A stretch of 64,000 nt of DNA from Pedobacter cryophilus (lineage in GTDB: Bacteria; Bacteroidota; Bacteroidia; Sphingobacteriales; Sphingobacteriaceae): assembly GCF_005116455.1 (NCBI RefSeq), contig NZ_SWBP01000002.1:62001-126000 (forward strand), given 5' to 3'. Every line of letters starts with the position of its first letter. The first letter of the stretch is position 1. The notes beneath the pieces are model-generated. The model searched no databases and was not told the origin of the DNA. It saw only the letters and a program-made list of their open reading frames with translations. A program made the position numbers and the translations under genes. Positions 44,845 to 54,847 of this stretch are shown here, piece by piece.

Positions 44845-46138
44845 GTTCTAATTTTTTCTTTTTCTGTAAATAAATTACCTTATCTAAATAGCATATTCCC
44901 AACGCAACGTACATCAAATTATAAACATTATAAACAATGGGAACTGTCGAAAAAATAAGTAGTATAATAATTAGCATAAAGATTTTATTAATATAAGTAT
45001 TATACAGTAATCTGTAAAACATGAAAATCTTTAGAGCTAATAATAAATATCCTCCCTCAAATATCACCTTCCAAACTTCGCCTTCAGGTGGAATACCTTT
45101 CAAATAAGGAGAATATCCAAATAATTCATTAGCCCCCTGATATCCTCCACCTAGACCAGCCCCGAAATAAGGGAAAGGACCATTATATCCTAAAATTACA
45201 TCAATAAATTCTGTACCTCTAGAAGAACCTTCTTCTTTATTATCTTCCACTCTCGATTCAAAATTACTATAAGCCTGATCTAGTTTTTCTATAGAATTAA
45301 CAGGATCATTTAGTCCAACATTTAGTAATATGATAAATGCTACTCCTACTACAATTTGAAATAAAAGACTTATACTTTTTAAAAAGTCAGATGAAAATAT
45401 TATGAAAGAAAAAATACCAATGATGTAAAAAGCAGTTACTCCTCTAGAACCAGAAATAAAGCAACCATAAATACCTAGTGTGATTAAAAAACCTAACAAT
45501 ATTCTATTAAAGTTTTCTTTTACCATACATGCACAAATAAAAAAGGTATAGAAAATAATATAAGCACCAAAACCTGAAATAAAACTAAAAGTCCCTGTTA
45601 CTCTAATTGAATCTCCAACAGCAGCTTTACCAGCTTCTTCAACAGACCCTTCCACTAGGTATTTATTTAATATGTGTTCGGCTGGTAATGAGTATTGAAA
45701 AGCACCTAGGATAAATTGAAAAATACTTGCGAATAAAAATAATTTGAATAATCTTTCAATAGGAAACCAATTCCTAAATTGTAAATAAACTAGAATGATG
45801 AGCCAAAAAGTAAAATGTAAGATAAAACCTAAAGCGCCATGGAACAAGGTTACATTTAATGGATTAAAGGCTTCAAAAATTAATACTATGCCGTATAATT
45901 TTAAAACATCGGCTATTTTTTTGTTTTTTTCATCGAAGGTTTGCTCCTTTACTTTGTGAAAGTAATAGATTAGGAAAGGGCAAATTAATTGAACTGCAAA
46001 TATTAATGTGCTAATAATAGAATCCGAGAAAACCCACTTTCTAATTGCACCAGAAAAAGTAGTAATTGTGAACATCATTACTAGTAACCACATATTCTTT
46101 TTTAGCGCATCGGTTTTAACAATTTCATTTATGACCAT
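44837..46138 (-). CDS. O-antigen polymerase/ligase-like membrane protein
   Basis: 433 residues with about ten to twelve transmembrane segments. A periplasmic loop between about 275 and 345 is flanked by a YGCFISGSRGVTAFY segment, as in Wzy_C/WaaL proteins where the GSRG region and loop are functional. It either polymerises repeat units or ligates glycan to an acceptor. Overlaps the next gene by 8 bases. The locus also has an ABC exporter, so ligation or a second glycan are both possible. Confidence 0.78.
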   Translation of the reverse strand: MVINEIVKTDALKKNMWLLVMMFTITTFSGAIRKWVFSDSIISTLIFAVQLICPFLIYYFHKVKEQTFDEKNKKIADVLKLYGIVLIFEAFNPLNVTLFHGALGFILHFTFWLIILVYLQFRNWFPIERLFKLFLFASIFQFILGAFQYSLPAEHILNKYLVEGSVEEAGKAAVGDSIRVTGTFSFISGFGAYIIFYTFFICACMVKENFNRILLGFLITLGIYGCFISGSRGVTAFYIIGIFSFIIFSSDFLKSISLLFQIVVGVAFIILLNVGLNDPVNSIEKLDQAYSNFESRVEDNKEEGSSRGTEFIDVILGYNGPFPYFGAGLGGGYQGANELFGYSPYLKGIPPEGEVWKVIFEGGYLLLALKIFMFYRLLYNTYINKIFMLIIILLIFSTVPIVYNVYNLMYVALGICYLDKVIYLQKKKKLELE

Positions 46139-46154
46139 AACTAATAAACTAGTA

Positions 46155-47177
46155 TTAAGAAGTATGCTTTTTGATAAATTCTAAATATTTTTTTGAAGTT
46201 GAAAGTATGCTATGGCTTTTAAGATGAGTTTCAACAGAAGATTTATCAAATAGAGTGTTTTTTGATGTGAAATATGTTTTTAATTGAAAATATAAACTTT
46301 CAATATCTCCATTTTGAAAATTTAATGATTGTTTACCACTAGCTTCGATCAAACCACCATTTTGAGACACCATTAAATCGCAACCACAAGCCAATCCTTC
46401 AAGCGCAACAATACCAAATGGTTCTTTCCATTTAGAAGGCACTACCATTAATTTGTGCTGATTCAATAAATTCACTAAAGATTGGCCAATATGTTTGCCT
46501 GAAAAAATGATTTGATGATTAAGGTTTAAGCTAAACACAATGTTTTTTAGATTTTCTAATTCAGGTCCAGTGCCGATAATTGTTAAGCTTGGGCATAAAT
46601 GATCATTTTTTTTTAGTAGATGTAGTGCATTTACTAATGTATCTACTCCTTTGTCAGAAACTAATCTACCAACAAAAACAATGTCGAATTCTCTTTGTTT
46701 ACTTAAGTTTTTAAATAGATGATCATTATAACAATTTCCAATTACACAGCCCTTATTAAAATTTAGTGAGTCTTTCACAAATTCACTACAATAAATGTTT
46801 ATACTAAACTTCGCAATGTATCTTTTAATTCTTTCTAGTAAATCTATACTACCATCTATGTTGGTATAGGTAATTTGGTGGCTCACAAAAAAAGGTTTTC
46901 TCTTAAAAAATAAAGGCCACAAACCTTTTAAACTTATATTAAAGTTTAAGTAGGCATCACACTCTTTATAGTAATTATAGAATTGAAAAATGCTTGGATT
47001 TCTTACTGTTTTATAGGGCGTTGTTTCTATATTGTCTGCTATTGGTTTATTACCTACAAGCGTAATCACAATTACTTCGACGCCAAGTTCGCTTAAACCT
47101 CTTGCTAAAAAGTCCATCATATTTTCCAATCCACCTAAAACCGGTAAAAAAGAGGGACTAAATATTAAAATTTTCAT
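46155..47177 (-). CDS. Glycosyltransferase family 4
   Basis: 340 residues. PSFLPVLGGLENMMDFLARGL at the N-terminus (glycine-rich donor-side loop), FVGRLVSDKGVDTLV near 167-181, GTGPELENLK, and VVPSKWKEPFGIVALEGLACG near 245-265 with both glutamates of the EX7E motif. Cytoplasmic, transfers a sugar from a nucleotide donor. Overlaps the upstream methyltransferase gene by 20 bases. Confidence 0.9.
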   Translation of the reverse strand: MKILIFSPSFLPVLGGLENMMDFLARGLSELGVEVIVITLVGNKPIADNIETTPYKTVRNPSIFQFYNYYKECDAYLNFNISLKGLWPLFFKRKPFFVSHQITYTNIDGSIDLLERIKRYIAKFSINIYCSEFVKDSLNFNKGCVIGNCYNDHLFKNLSKQREFDIVFVGRLVSDKGVDTLVNALHLLKKNDHLCPSLTIIGTGPELENLKNIVFSLNLNHQIIFSGKHIGQSLVNLLNQHKLMVVPSKWKEPFGIVALEGLACGCDLMVSQNGGLIEASGKQSLNFQNGDIESLYFQLKTYFTSKNTLFDKSSVETHLKSHSILSTSKKYLEFIKKHTS

Positions 47178-47937
47178 TACACTTTGTTTTAGCGCTTAAA
47201 AATAGCCACGATTCATTTTTCCTAAATTCATTACTTAAATAGGTGAAATTCTTAATAATAAATTCATTTTTAAATTTAGAACTCAATTCTTGTTTATTAA
47301 TTTTATTTATAGTGACTATATCATGTGTTTTACAAAACCTTTCCCTCATTTTTGTTGAAACATCTGGATAAATATCGTGATGCAACTCAATAAGGATATC
47401 ACAGTATTTCAAACCTTTGGTTTCCTTTGGATCAAGTAAAATATATTCGTATCCCTCAATATCACACAAAATAAATGTTGTTTTATCTGGACTAAGCCTC
47501 GCACTTAAATTTTTTGAAGTGCATTCGCCAAAAATTTCTATGGAATTTTCAATCCACAAATTGTTTAACATTAAGTTTCTTTCAATTTGCTTTCTACCTT
47601 TTTTTTCAGTCTCAAAGGCTGCAATTTGTAATGAAGGATTAAGATACTTTACACCGCAAACATAATATCCTTCAGCAGCTCCTATATCAATAAAAAGATG
47701 ATAATCTTTTAAGAAATCCTTAGTAAAGAAATGTGATAATTCATGTTCATAGGTGCCTATTAGTTTGGGGGTTAAAACAGAACCCACACTATTAAGATTA
47801 TATTTTAGACCCTTAAAAGGTCCTTGATGAATTTTATTTCCTAATTTATGAGAATAGTAATACTGAGGGATGTTAACATTGCAATACAGCCAATATTTGT
47901 ATTTTAAATGTTGAACTATTTTTTTAAATATGTTCAT
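47158..47937 (-). CDS. SAM-dependent methyltransferase, FkbM-like
   Basis: 259 residues from ATG 47937; the frame opens earlier at a TTG at 47967. FIDIGAAEGYYVCGVKYL is SAM motif I, AAFETEKKGRKQIERNL follows, and ILCDIEGYEYILLDP is the later acidic motif of FkbM-type enzymes. It would methylate a sugar or other hydroxyl of the polysaccharide. The first 40 residues are basic and aromatic. Start overlaps the upstream gene's end by 14 bases. Confidence 0.78.
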   Translation of the reverse strand: MNIFKKIVQHLKYKYWLYCNVNIPQYYYSHKLGNKIHQGPFKGLKYNLNSVGSVLTPKLIGTYEHELSHFFTKDFLKDYHLFIDIGAAEGYYVCGVKYLNPSLQIAAFETEKKGRKQIERNLMLNNLWIENSIEIFGECTSKNLSARLSPDKTTFILCDIEGYEYILLDPKETKGLKYCDILIELHHDIYPDVSTKMRERFCKTHDIVTINKINKQELSSKFKNEFIIKNFTYLSNEFRKNESWLFLSAKTKCNENFNI

Positions 47938-49018
47938 TAATTTTATTTGCAATATTTTTCCAATCAAATTCTTGCTGTAAAGTAACTAAATTACTTTTGA
48001 TATCTTTAATTAACATTGGGTTATTTATTGTTTCTAATATAAGTTTTGCTGCCATTGAGCTATTTTCCGGAACAAAAATTAGATGCTCTTTATGCTTTAA
48101 AAAACCATCAGTCATATCCCCTTTATTACTAAAAATTAATGTTCTATGAACTATTGCAGCAACTGAAATCCCGCTTTTTAGACTAAAACCCCCAAAGTTC
48201 TGTTCAAGTTTTTCTATAAGTAGTAAACCAATTGTATTAGATAAAATAATGCTTAAATCATTTTCTCCAACAATACCATGCACATATATACATGCGGCTA
48301 ATTCGGGTGCGTTTTTTATAAATAGATCAATAATATTTAAATTATCATCAGATAATTTCCCAATTATTTTTAGATCACATTGCCCACCAGAAAGTATATT
48401 AAATTCTTTAAAAATGGATAACGCTTGGTGGTGATCACGATTGCCCCACAAAGTAAAATAAGGTCGTGTATCATTTTTTTTTAAGTGAGTTGTTTGTGGT
48501 ATTATGTTAGGCCCAATTCTAAGTAAATGACTGTTTTTTTGGAATAAAATGCATTGTTTAAGGTATCTTTCAATACTAGTAAATACTACTGTCGAATTTT
48601 TTAATATAATGGACAAACATTGTTTTTGAAGTAATGAATAAATTTTTGTTTTAAAGGAATGTCCCGGTCTAATGTAAGTTTCGTGTACAATAGTGAAAAT
48701 ACGCTTCTTTTTGAGAGAAAGTATAATTGTTAGCAACGCAAGCCAAAAAGGAAACCCTTTTCGATGGAAACTATAACCTACATATTGTAAAATGATAACG
48801 TCGGAATGGTTATTCAATAGGCCATTTAACAACCTAAATTTCTCTTTAATGCTTTGTAAGTTGTTTATATTAATATTATCATCCGAGTAATTTGTAGATG
48901 TAAAAATTTGAATTTGATGAGAGTGGTATTGTTTTAGAAATTCAGATAAATGGGCAGAATAATCCCCAACACCATCATGCTCACCAGTCCAATATTTTGA
49001 TATGATGCTAATTTTCAA
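47924..49018 (-). CDS. Glycosyltransferase, GT4-like
   Basis: 364 residues. ISKYWTGEHDGVGDYSAHLSEFL is a GT-B N-terminus; FTIVHETYIRPGHSFK and FTLWGNRDHHQALSIFKEF are in the expected order, but the C-terminal EX7E motif is weak (EKLEQNFGGFSLKSG), so assignment is less certain than for its neighbours. Start is TTG at 49018, directly after the upstream stop TAA; no ATG lies nearby. Confidence 0.75.
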   Translation of the reverse strand: MKISIISKYWTGEHDGVGDYSAHLSEFLKQYHSHQIQIFTSTNYSDDNININNLQSIKEKFRLLNGLLNNHSDVIILQYVGYSFHRKGFPFWLALLTIILSLKKKRIFTIVHETYIRPGHSFKTKIYSLLQKQCLSIILKNSTVVFTSIERYLKQCILFQKNSHLLRIGPNIIPQTTHLKKNDTRPYFTLWGNRDHHQALSIFKEFNILSGGQCDLKIIGKLSDDNLNIIDLFIKNAPELAACIYVHGIVGENDLSIILSNTIGLLLIEKLEQNFGGFSLKSGISVAAIVHRTLIFSNKGDMTDGFLKHKEHLIFVPENSSMAAKLILETINNPMLIKDIKSNLVTLQQEFDWKNIANKINEHI

Positions 49019-49954
49019 TTACTTTAAGATAACTTGACCAAGTTTAATTAAATGGTAAATACCTCTAGGAGTAAACCTTTTATAAAAAGGGTACTGTTTA
49101 GAGAAATAGAATTCTTTTGCTTCTTTATATTTTTTAAGATTTAAATAACTCCCAAATAAAAGTATATATTCATCTGTTAAAATCTTTTTGTGCAGAGAAG
49201 GGTATTTTTTGTTTATGCCAAATTCATCTAAGATTTTATATTTAAAAACTATAGCGTTATTATTTGATAATTTAGAGATTGAATCCTTACTTATTCTATA
49301 ATTTGAAACAAATTCATTGACAAAGTACAGTTTAAGGTCATATAAGATTGTTGCTCTTATTATCAAGTCAATATCACAAGCATCTCCAGCAGTCTCATAA
49401 TCTCTATAGCCCAACTTTCTTAATTGAGCTCCTGATATCAAAAATCCATTACTTGGGCATCTTTGTAAAAGTGTTGCCTTTATGTTATCAGTTTGTAAAC
49501 CAACAAATGTTACACTTCTTTGGTAAGAAAGGTTAAGGTTATCTGTTGCATTTTTATTCTCTATATCGTTTTGATCTATTATTTTTTGCTTACCATATAA
49601 AATTAAATTGTTAGGAAAATTTAATTCTTCTAATTTTTTTAATAAACATATCAACCCTTCTGATGTAAAAGAATCATCATCATGCATAATTACACAATAG
49701 TCTCCTGTAGTTTGTTTAATTAAAAAATCAACATTTTTATTTTGCTTTAATGCTTTTTTGTGGTGGAAATATTTTATTTCATAATTTTTCTGTGGCAAAA
49801 ATGATTGTAAATCCTTTTGACTTAAACTAGGGATAGTCGAATCGTCACCTATTAAAATTTCGAATTGATAGTTGCTTTCAAAAAAGCAAGACAAAATAGC
49901 TTTTTCTAAAAATTCGCGTCTGTTATATGTAGGAATGCAAATAGATATTTTCAT
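49019..49954 (-). CDS. Glycosyltransferase family 2
   Basis: 311 residues. ISICIPTYNRREFLEKAILSC, ILIGDDST and CVIMHDDDSFTSEGL with the metal-binding acidic run. The later SNGFLISGAQLRKLGYRDYETAGDACDIDLIIRA resembles the acceptor-side region of GT2 enzymes. 4-base overlap (ATGA) with the upstream FkbM gene. Confidence 0.88.
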   Translation of the reverse strand: MKISICIPTYNRREFLEKAILSCFFESNYQFEILIGDDSTIPSLSQKDLQSFLPQKNYEIKYFHHKKALKQNKNVDFLIKQTTGDYCVIMHDDDSFTSEGLICLLKKLEELNFPNNLILYGKQKIIDQNDIENKNATDNLNLSYQRSVTFVGLQTDNIKATLLQRCPSNGFLISGAQLRKLGYRDYETAGDACDIDLIIRATILYDLKLYFVNEFVSNYRISKDSISKLSNNNAIVFKYKILDEFGINKKYPSLHKKILTDEYILLFGSYLNLKKYKEAKEFYFSKQYPFYKRFTPRGIYHLIKLGQVILK

Positions 49955-50709
49955 ATAGATTTATGATAGCATAAAAGTATACCACTATTCTCCTCTAATT
50001 TTTTATGCTTTATAATTTTGAAATTTAATTGAAGAAGTTCTTTTAATTTTTCCATGGTTTTGTTCTCTTTGGGAGAAAGATGATATTCCATAGTAAGAAT
50101 CTTAACTTTATTCCAGCACTTTAGCTTTAAAACTTCCCATTCAGCCCCTTCACAATCCATCTTTACTAAATCAATTCCAACACCTATTCCATTGACAAAT
50201 TCTTCAAAATTTATTTGGTCAATACCGCCCTTCTCATCTTCAATAGATACTCCAAGTCCACTTACGATTTGTTGTTCCCTTTTTTGTTCTATTAAGCTTA
50301 TTTTACAGTTTTTAGCCCCTACAGCTTTATTATAAAAATTGATATTTTTATTAGGGCAATTTTTAATAAAATGAACTTTTAGATTAGGATTTGGCTCAAA
50401 ACTATGAATAGTGGCTTTAGGGAATTTAGCATGTAAAGCTAAAGTTGAGAATCCAATATTGGCACCAATATCAATAATGGTATTGACGGGGGAATTTATT
50501 TTTTCAAAATAATAACAATCGTCTAAAAATAGCTCTCTAAAAATAATAAGTGAGGTAGTATCTTCTTTTATATAACTTAAACCTTGTATTTTCCCATTTA
50601 TGTAAATTTTATTAGGCATAGCTATTTTTGCTACACTTGTAAAAAATGGCATACCTAGTTTTTTAGCCCGGAAGTTTCTATGGAAAAATTGTAAAGCCCT
50701 CTCTAACAT
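49951..50709 (-). CDS. FkbM family methyltransferase
   Basis: 252 residues. TIIDIGANIGFSTLALHAKFP is SAM motif I, IHSFEPNPNLKVHF motif II, and DLVKMDCEGAEWEVL the FkbM signature. Expected to O-methylate a sugar. The stop overlaps the downstream GT2 start by 4 bases; one base separates it from the upstream gene. Confidence 0.9.
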   Translation of the reverse strand: MLERALQFFHRNFRAKKLGMPFFTSVAKIAMPNKIYINGKIQGLSYIKEDTTSLIIFRELFLDDCYYFEKINSPVNTIIDIGANIGFSTLALHAKFPKATIHSFEPNPNLKVHFIKNCPNKNINFYNKAVGAKNCKISLIEQKREQQIVSGLGVSIEDEKGGIDQINFEEFVNGIGVGIDLVKMDCEGAEWEVLKLKCWNKVKILTMEYHLSPKENKTMEKLKELLQLNFKIIKHKKLEENSGILLCYHKSI

Positions 50710-50710
50710 G

Positions 50711-51652
50711 CTAGAATATTCTCTGTAAAATTTGAGTAATCAATATCTCCATTTTTCTAAGATTTTGTGTAATCTTATTAGGGTATAAGTTAATTGGACT
50801 GAAGCTATTTTCTTGAAAAGAATAATTGGCAGGTGAAATTTTACTGCCTCTTTTAAGGAAATCTAAAATGAATTTCCTTTCCCAAGTTTTAATTCCAGTA
50901 TTATGGTGCATTAAATAGCCAGCAGGTATAAAGCCCATGCCTTCTGGTCCCACAATACTGACTTTTATAGAGCTATAATTTTGAATAATGGTTGCATTCA
51001 AGATATCCTGATCACCTGTAATAGGATTTAACCTTTTATGGGTCTTTGTCCTTTTTATGGCTGGCTTAAGTTCTGTTAAGTCATTACCATTTTGAACAAG
51101 TAACAAAATGTTGTTTTTCCATTTACTAATTAAGTCTAGGGAGTTGATGGAGCACCCTATAAAGCCACTATTAATATAGAAGTTGAAATTACTCCCATTT
51201 TCTAAATCATAGTCATATAATTTAGCCCATTGCTGTTTAATAGGGTGGTTGTAGGGCATTATAGGATAACAATCATCAAGTACTAGGCCCATTCCATAGT
51301 CAATCCATTCTTCAAAAAAATCCCAATCACCAATAATGGTAATATCAGGATCAAAATAATAAATTTTATAATTTATATAAATTTTAAAGAGTTGCTCAAA
51401 AAAGAAAGGTTTGTAGTAACGTAAGTGCAATTTTGTTTCAATCTCTATAAACTCAATTTCAATATCTTTGATATTAGACAAAAAGTATTTGTCATTTTTT
51501 TTATTCAGTTGGGATATCCAAAATGGTAAAGCCCCTTTATAACCAACAATTATTTTACCACTAAAATTACAAGCACAAGCAGAGTTAATAAGCGCTCCTA
51601 CACCATATTCATACCTATTCTCAAATAATGTAAATATGATTGATTTAGACAT
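50711..51652 (-). CDS. Putative GT-A fold glycosyltransferase
   Basis: 313 residues. No strong family match by eye. YKIYYFDPDITIIGDWDFFEE near 92-112 looks like the DxD metal site of GT8/GT24-type enzymes, and NFYINSGFIGCSI and HRLNPITGDQDILNATI further support that fold. A late HHNTGIKTWER resembles the His-rich C-terminal motif of such enzymes. Overlaps the next GT2 gene by 8 bases. Confidence 0.7.
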   Translation of the reverse strand: MSKSIIFTLFENRYEYGVGALINSACACNFSGKIIVGYKGALPFWISQLNKKNDKYFLSNIKDIEIEFIEIETKLHLRYYKPFFFEQLFKIYINYKIYYFDPDITIIGDWDFFEEWIDYGMGLVLDDCYPIMPYNHPIKQQWAKLYDYDLENGSNFNFYINSGFIGCSINSLDLISKWKNNILLLVQNGNDLTELKPAIKRTKTHKRLNPITGDQDILNATIIQNYSSIKVSIVGPEGMGFIPAGYLMHHNTGIKTWERKFILDFLKRGSKISPANYSFQENSFSPINLYPNKITQNLRKMEILITQILQRIF

Positions 51653-52499
51653 AAAGGGTGATATTTTTTAAAGCAGTTAAGTTAGGTTTTTTATAATATT
51701 TGAAACAGGCATATAAATATTTGAAAGTTAAAATATAGCCACTATTCCATTTTGCTTTTATTTTTAACTTGTATATTTCTGGATAAATGGGAATCATCCA
51801 CAAAAGAGTAGATTCAAATTCACCTAATGGGATCTTAGAATTGTTATTTTCATGAACACGGTAAGTACCCACAATATCACCACTGTAATAAGCTAATAAA
51901 TTTTGCTGATAGCTCTCATACCATAGCATGGCATCGCATACTTGTGTAGGGTAAAATAAGCCAAATTCATTTTTTAATTTGTCTAGACTTCCTTTTTTTG
52001 CTAGAGTATAATTCCAATGTATCCTATAAAAACGTTGATGGTTAATATTGATGATGTTATGGGTAATCCCTTTATATGATTTAAAAATAGTGCCTAAATC
52101 TGCATTTTTTTCATCATCAGTTCTTTCGTAACTATTGATGACCATATCAATTCCTTCATGAACTTGAAAATAGGAAACACTACGTTCTAAAAAATCATTA
52201 ACTACTAAATCATCCGCATTAAAAATAACTACAAATTCTCCCTTTACCTTTTCATAAACCTCATTCCAGTTCTTCCCAATTCCAAAGTTTTGAGAATTTT
52301 GATAAAGTCTAATTTTATCATGGAATTCATATTTCTCCAATAATAGCTCCCAGGTTCCATCTTTTGAGCAATCATCCTGAACAATCAATTCCCAATTCTT
52401 GTAGGTTTGGTTAATGAAGCAATTTATTGTTTCCTCAATAAATTCAATCGCATTATATACGGGTAAACAGATACTGACCAGTGGTTGATAATTAAACAT
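51645..52499 (-). CDS. Glycosyltransferase family 2
   Basis: 284 residues. VSICLPVYNAIEFIEETINCFINQTYKNWELIVQDDCSKDGTW and FVVIFNADDLVVNDFLE give the GT-A donor site. Followed closely by a second GT2 gene; both are short enzymes without membrane segments and sit in the densest part of the AT-rich glycan cluster. Confidence 0.9.
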   Translation of the reverse strand: MFNYQPLVSICLPVYNAIEFIEETINCFINQTYKNWELIVQDDCSKDGTWELLLEKYEFHDKIRLYQNSQNFGIGKNWNEVYEKVKGEFVVIFNADDLVVNDFLERSVSYFQVHEGIDMVINSYERTDDEKNADLGTIFKSYKGITHNIININHQRFYRIHWNYTLAKKGSLDKLKNEFGLFYPTQVCDAMLWYESYQQNLLAYYSGDIVGTYRVHENNNSKIPLGEFESTLLWMIPIYPEIYKLKIKAKWNSGYILTFKYLYACFKYYKKPNLTALKNITLYV

Positions 52500-52507
52500 A
52501 ATCTTTA

Positions 52508-53398
52508 TTAGCTAAAACACAAGATTAGCGTATTAAAAAAATCACTAACTTTTATTCTTCCCCTTATAAAACCCCCAAATATAGCCCTAAATTCTTTCCA
52601 ATTTAAAATATTAGCAGTACGTTTTAAAGATGCTTCAGTATCGGAAATGTGATGCATACACATGTTTCTTGCCTTTATTCTTTCTCGCATACCTAAGTAA
52701 TTGTTGTCCGATTTTTTGGTGAGGTTATTAGAATGGGAGCGATAATTGTTCAACGCATCTGGGATATATGCAATTGAATGTTTAGTGCAAATTAGCATAT
52801 AGCACAGCCAATCTCCTGCATACTTATAATCATAGGTTTTCGCTATCACGTTTTCAATAGCTTTTTTTCTAAATAAAACAGCACTTACATTATTAATCGT
52901 ACAAGTTTTAATAAGGCTATGTTTAAGTTCTTCTATCCCATTTATTTGATATGCATTATCCCATTTATCACTGTGGTATTTTTCTGCTTTTTTTATTTTA
53001 AAGCTCCCTGTTTTTTTTTGTTCTGTAATAATATTAGAATCGGTGTATACAAAGCCTAAATTATTGTTTGCTTCAAGCATTTTTAAGCAAATTTCTAAAA
53101 AGGTGTTTTCCGCAAAGTCATCACTTTCGGCAATCCAAATATATTCTCCTTTAGCTAGTAATATTCCTTTTGCCCATTGTTTAAATGGGGAGCCCCCATT
53201 TACTTTGTTATAAACTATTTGATTTACTTTGGGATGTCTTTTATATTTTTCAATAATTAAACTACTATTGTCTGTACTGCAATCGTCTAGTATAATTAAC
53301 TCAAAATCTTGATAGGTTTGTGCCAAGATCGATTCTATTCTTTTATTTAGAAAAGACGAATGATTAAAATTGGGAACAATAACTGAGATTTTAGGCAT
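52508..53398 (-). CDS. Glycosyltransferase family 2
   Basis: 296 residues. ISVIVPNFNHSSFLNKRIESILAQTYQDFELIILDDCSTDNS and IWIAESDDFAENTFLE are the core GT2 motifs. VNGGSPFKQWAKGILLAKGEYIW is a typical stretch for polysaccharide enzymes. 8-base overlap with the upstream WbsX-like gene. Confidence 0.9.
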   Translation of the reverse strand: MPKISVIVPNFNHSSFLNKRIESILAQTYQDFELIILDDCSTDNSSLIIEKYKRHPKVNQIVYNKVNGGSPFKQWAKGILLAKGEYIWIAESDDFAENTFLEICLKMLEANNNLGFVYTDSNIITEQKKTGSFKIKKAEKYHSDKWDNAYQINGIEELKHSLIKTCTINNVSAVLFRKKAIENVIAKTYDYKYAGDWLCYMLICTKHSIAYIPDALNNYRSHSNNLTKKSDNNYLGMRERIKARNMCMHHISDTEASLKRTANILNWKEFRAIFGGFIRGRIKVSDFFNTLILCFS

Positions 53399-54482
53399 TA
53401 TTTAAAATATCTTTTGTTGCCTCTAAATATTGTTTTCCCCATTTGGTACACGGTTCTAAATGGTTTCCTTCTGCCCACTCATTCCAGGCGTTTATGAAAA
53501 TAAAGTTATCTTCTCCATTTTCCTTTTTAATCTTCTCAGTAAGTTTTAATAGCCATCTTTTATATATTTCAGGATTGTTATTTTTAAATATAAATCCTCC
53601 TTTTTTTCTTCTGGCAGTATTATCCCACATAGGAGTAATACATGGCATAACTCTACCAAGGCTTTGCTTTTCTATAAAGGCTTTAAATGCTTCATTACTA
53701 TATTGTTCATAATTACAAATCACATGATCCCAATATGGAGTTTTCTTAATACCAAAATTATGAAGTTTAATTTCCAGTTTGTTAGGTGTAATTCGATTAG
53801 CTTGTTTGAATTGAGGTTGAAAATCCATTACTGCATCAAACCCTAATTTTGATGGAGATATCTCAGCTTGATGTGCATTTACCATAATTAGATACAGGTC
53901 ATTGAACCCATTTTTTTGTGCGATTTTTCTCCATAACTCAATTGTTACTTTAATATTAGGAAATAAATGTGGTCTGTAAATTACAAATACAGGTTTCCCA
54001 TCAACTGTAATATAATTTTTATGCCTAAAAAAAGTTTCGCACAAAAAAGACATGTGGTCACCATCATCTTCATCACTATAGTTTTGTTTTATTAATACTT
54101 CTTGATCATGCCCGTCCCATCTCCTTGTCCAGTTTTCGTTTGCCCAACAGAGCATAAATGGAAAATTCAAATCATTTTTCAGAACAATATCTAATGCCTC
54201 GTTCATCAATCTTTTACCATTAAACCAATAATGATAATAGCAAAAACCTTCAATACCATGTTGTTTTGCCAATTTGATCTGTTCTAAATGTGTTGTGATT
54301 AACCTTAGATCATAAAAACCTAAATCTGAAGGTAAATGTGGTTGATAATGCCCTTTAAAAAGAGGTTTTGCCTTGGTTACATTGGTCCATTCTGTAAAAC
54401 CTTTTCCCCACCACTCATCATTTTCAGTAAATGGGTGAAATTGAGGTAAATATATTGCGATTGGTTTAATTTTATTTGACAA
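53391..54482 (-). CDS. WbsX-like glycan protein (glycoside hydrolase family 99-like)
   Basis: 363 residues. IAIYLPQFHPFTENDEWWGKGFTEWTNVTKAKPLFKGHYQPHLP, GIEGFCYYHYWFNGKR and FIFINAWNEWAEGNHLEPC are hallmark segments of the WbsX / GH99-like domain found in O-antigen and capsule clusters. Catalytic role, glycosyl transfer or trimming, is unsettled for the family. The start is a TTG at 54482: a stop codon lies four codons upstream in frame and there is no ATG near. Confidence 0.85.
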   Translation of the reverse strand: MSNKIKPIAIYLPQFHPFTENDEWWGKGFTEWTNVTKAKPLFKGHYQPHLPSDLGFYDLRLITTHLEQIKLAKQHGIEGFCYYHYWFNGKRLMNEALDIVLKNDLNFPFMLCWANENWTRRWDGHDQEVLIKQNYSDEDDGDHMSFLCETFFRHKNYITVDGKPVFVIYRPHLFPNIKVTIELWRKIAQKNGFNDLYLIMVNAHQAEISPSKLGFDAVMDFQPQFKQANRITPNKLEIKLHNFGIKKTPYWDHVICNYEQYSNEAFKAFIEKQSLGRVMPCITPMWDNTARRKKGGFIFKNNNPEIYKRWLLKLTEKIKKENGEDNFIFINAWNEWAEGNHLEPCTKWGKQYLEATKDILNNA

Positions 54483-54847
54483 TATGAGCTTTAATTAATA
54501 ATAGTAACATTAGCCACTTACAGCTAAATAATATTTATTAGGTAATTGATATTTTGATACAGTGTTTTTGATGGTTTTTTTAAATGATATATTATCATAA
54601 AAATTTTGATTAAGCAAAATAAACTTAAGACAAAAAACGAACGCATACGTTATTTATTAATATATTTTAAATTGTGGATATAATTTAAAATATATTAATG
54701 ATTCAATAAACTTTTAAACTGTAAAAAATTTAATCTATATTTTAATGAAGTTATAAAAACTTAAATTAATGTGGCTTATATGATAAACCTAGATATTCTT
54801 TAAAATCTTTTCCTATCAAGCGCCTTAAATATATGAAATTGAAGACA
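54483..54847. other. AT-rich spacer within the polysaccharide locus, with a 17-bp inverted repeat
   Basis: 365 bases without a gene. A perfect inverted repeat lies at 54657-54673 and 54682-54698 (TTAATATATTTTAAATT and its complement, 8-nt spacer). It could be a weak terminator for the upstream operon part or a protein-binding site. No clear TAnnTTTG is seen for the WbsX-like gene. The gap divides the locus into two blocks. Confidence 0.65.
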
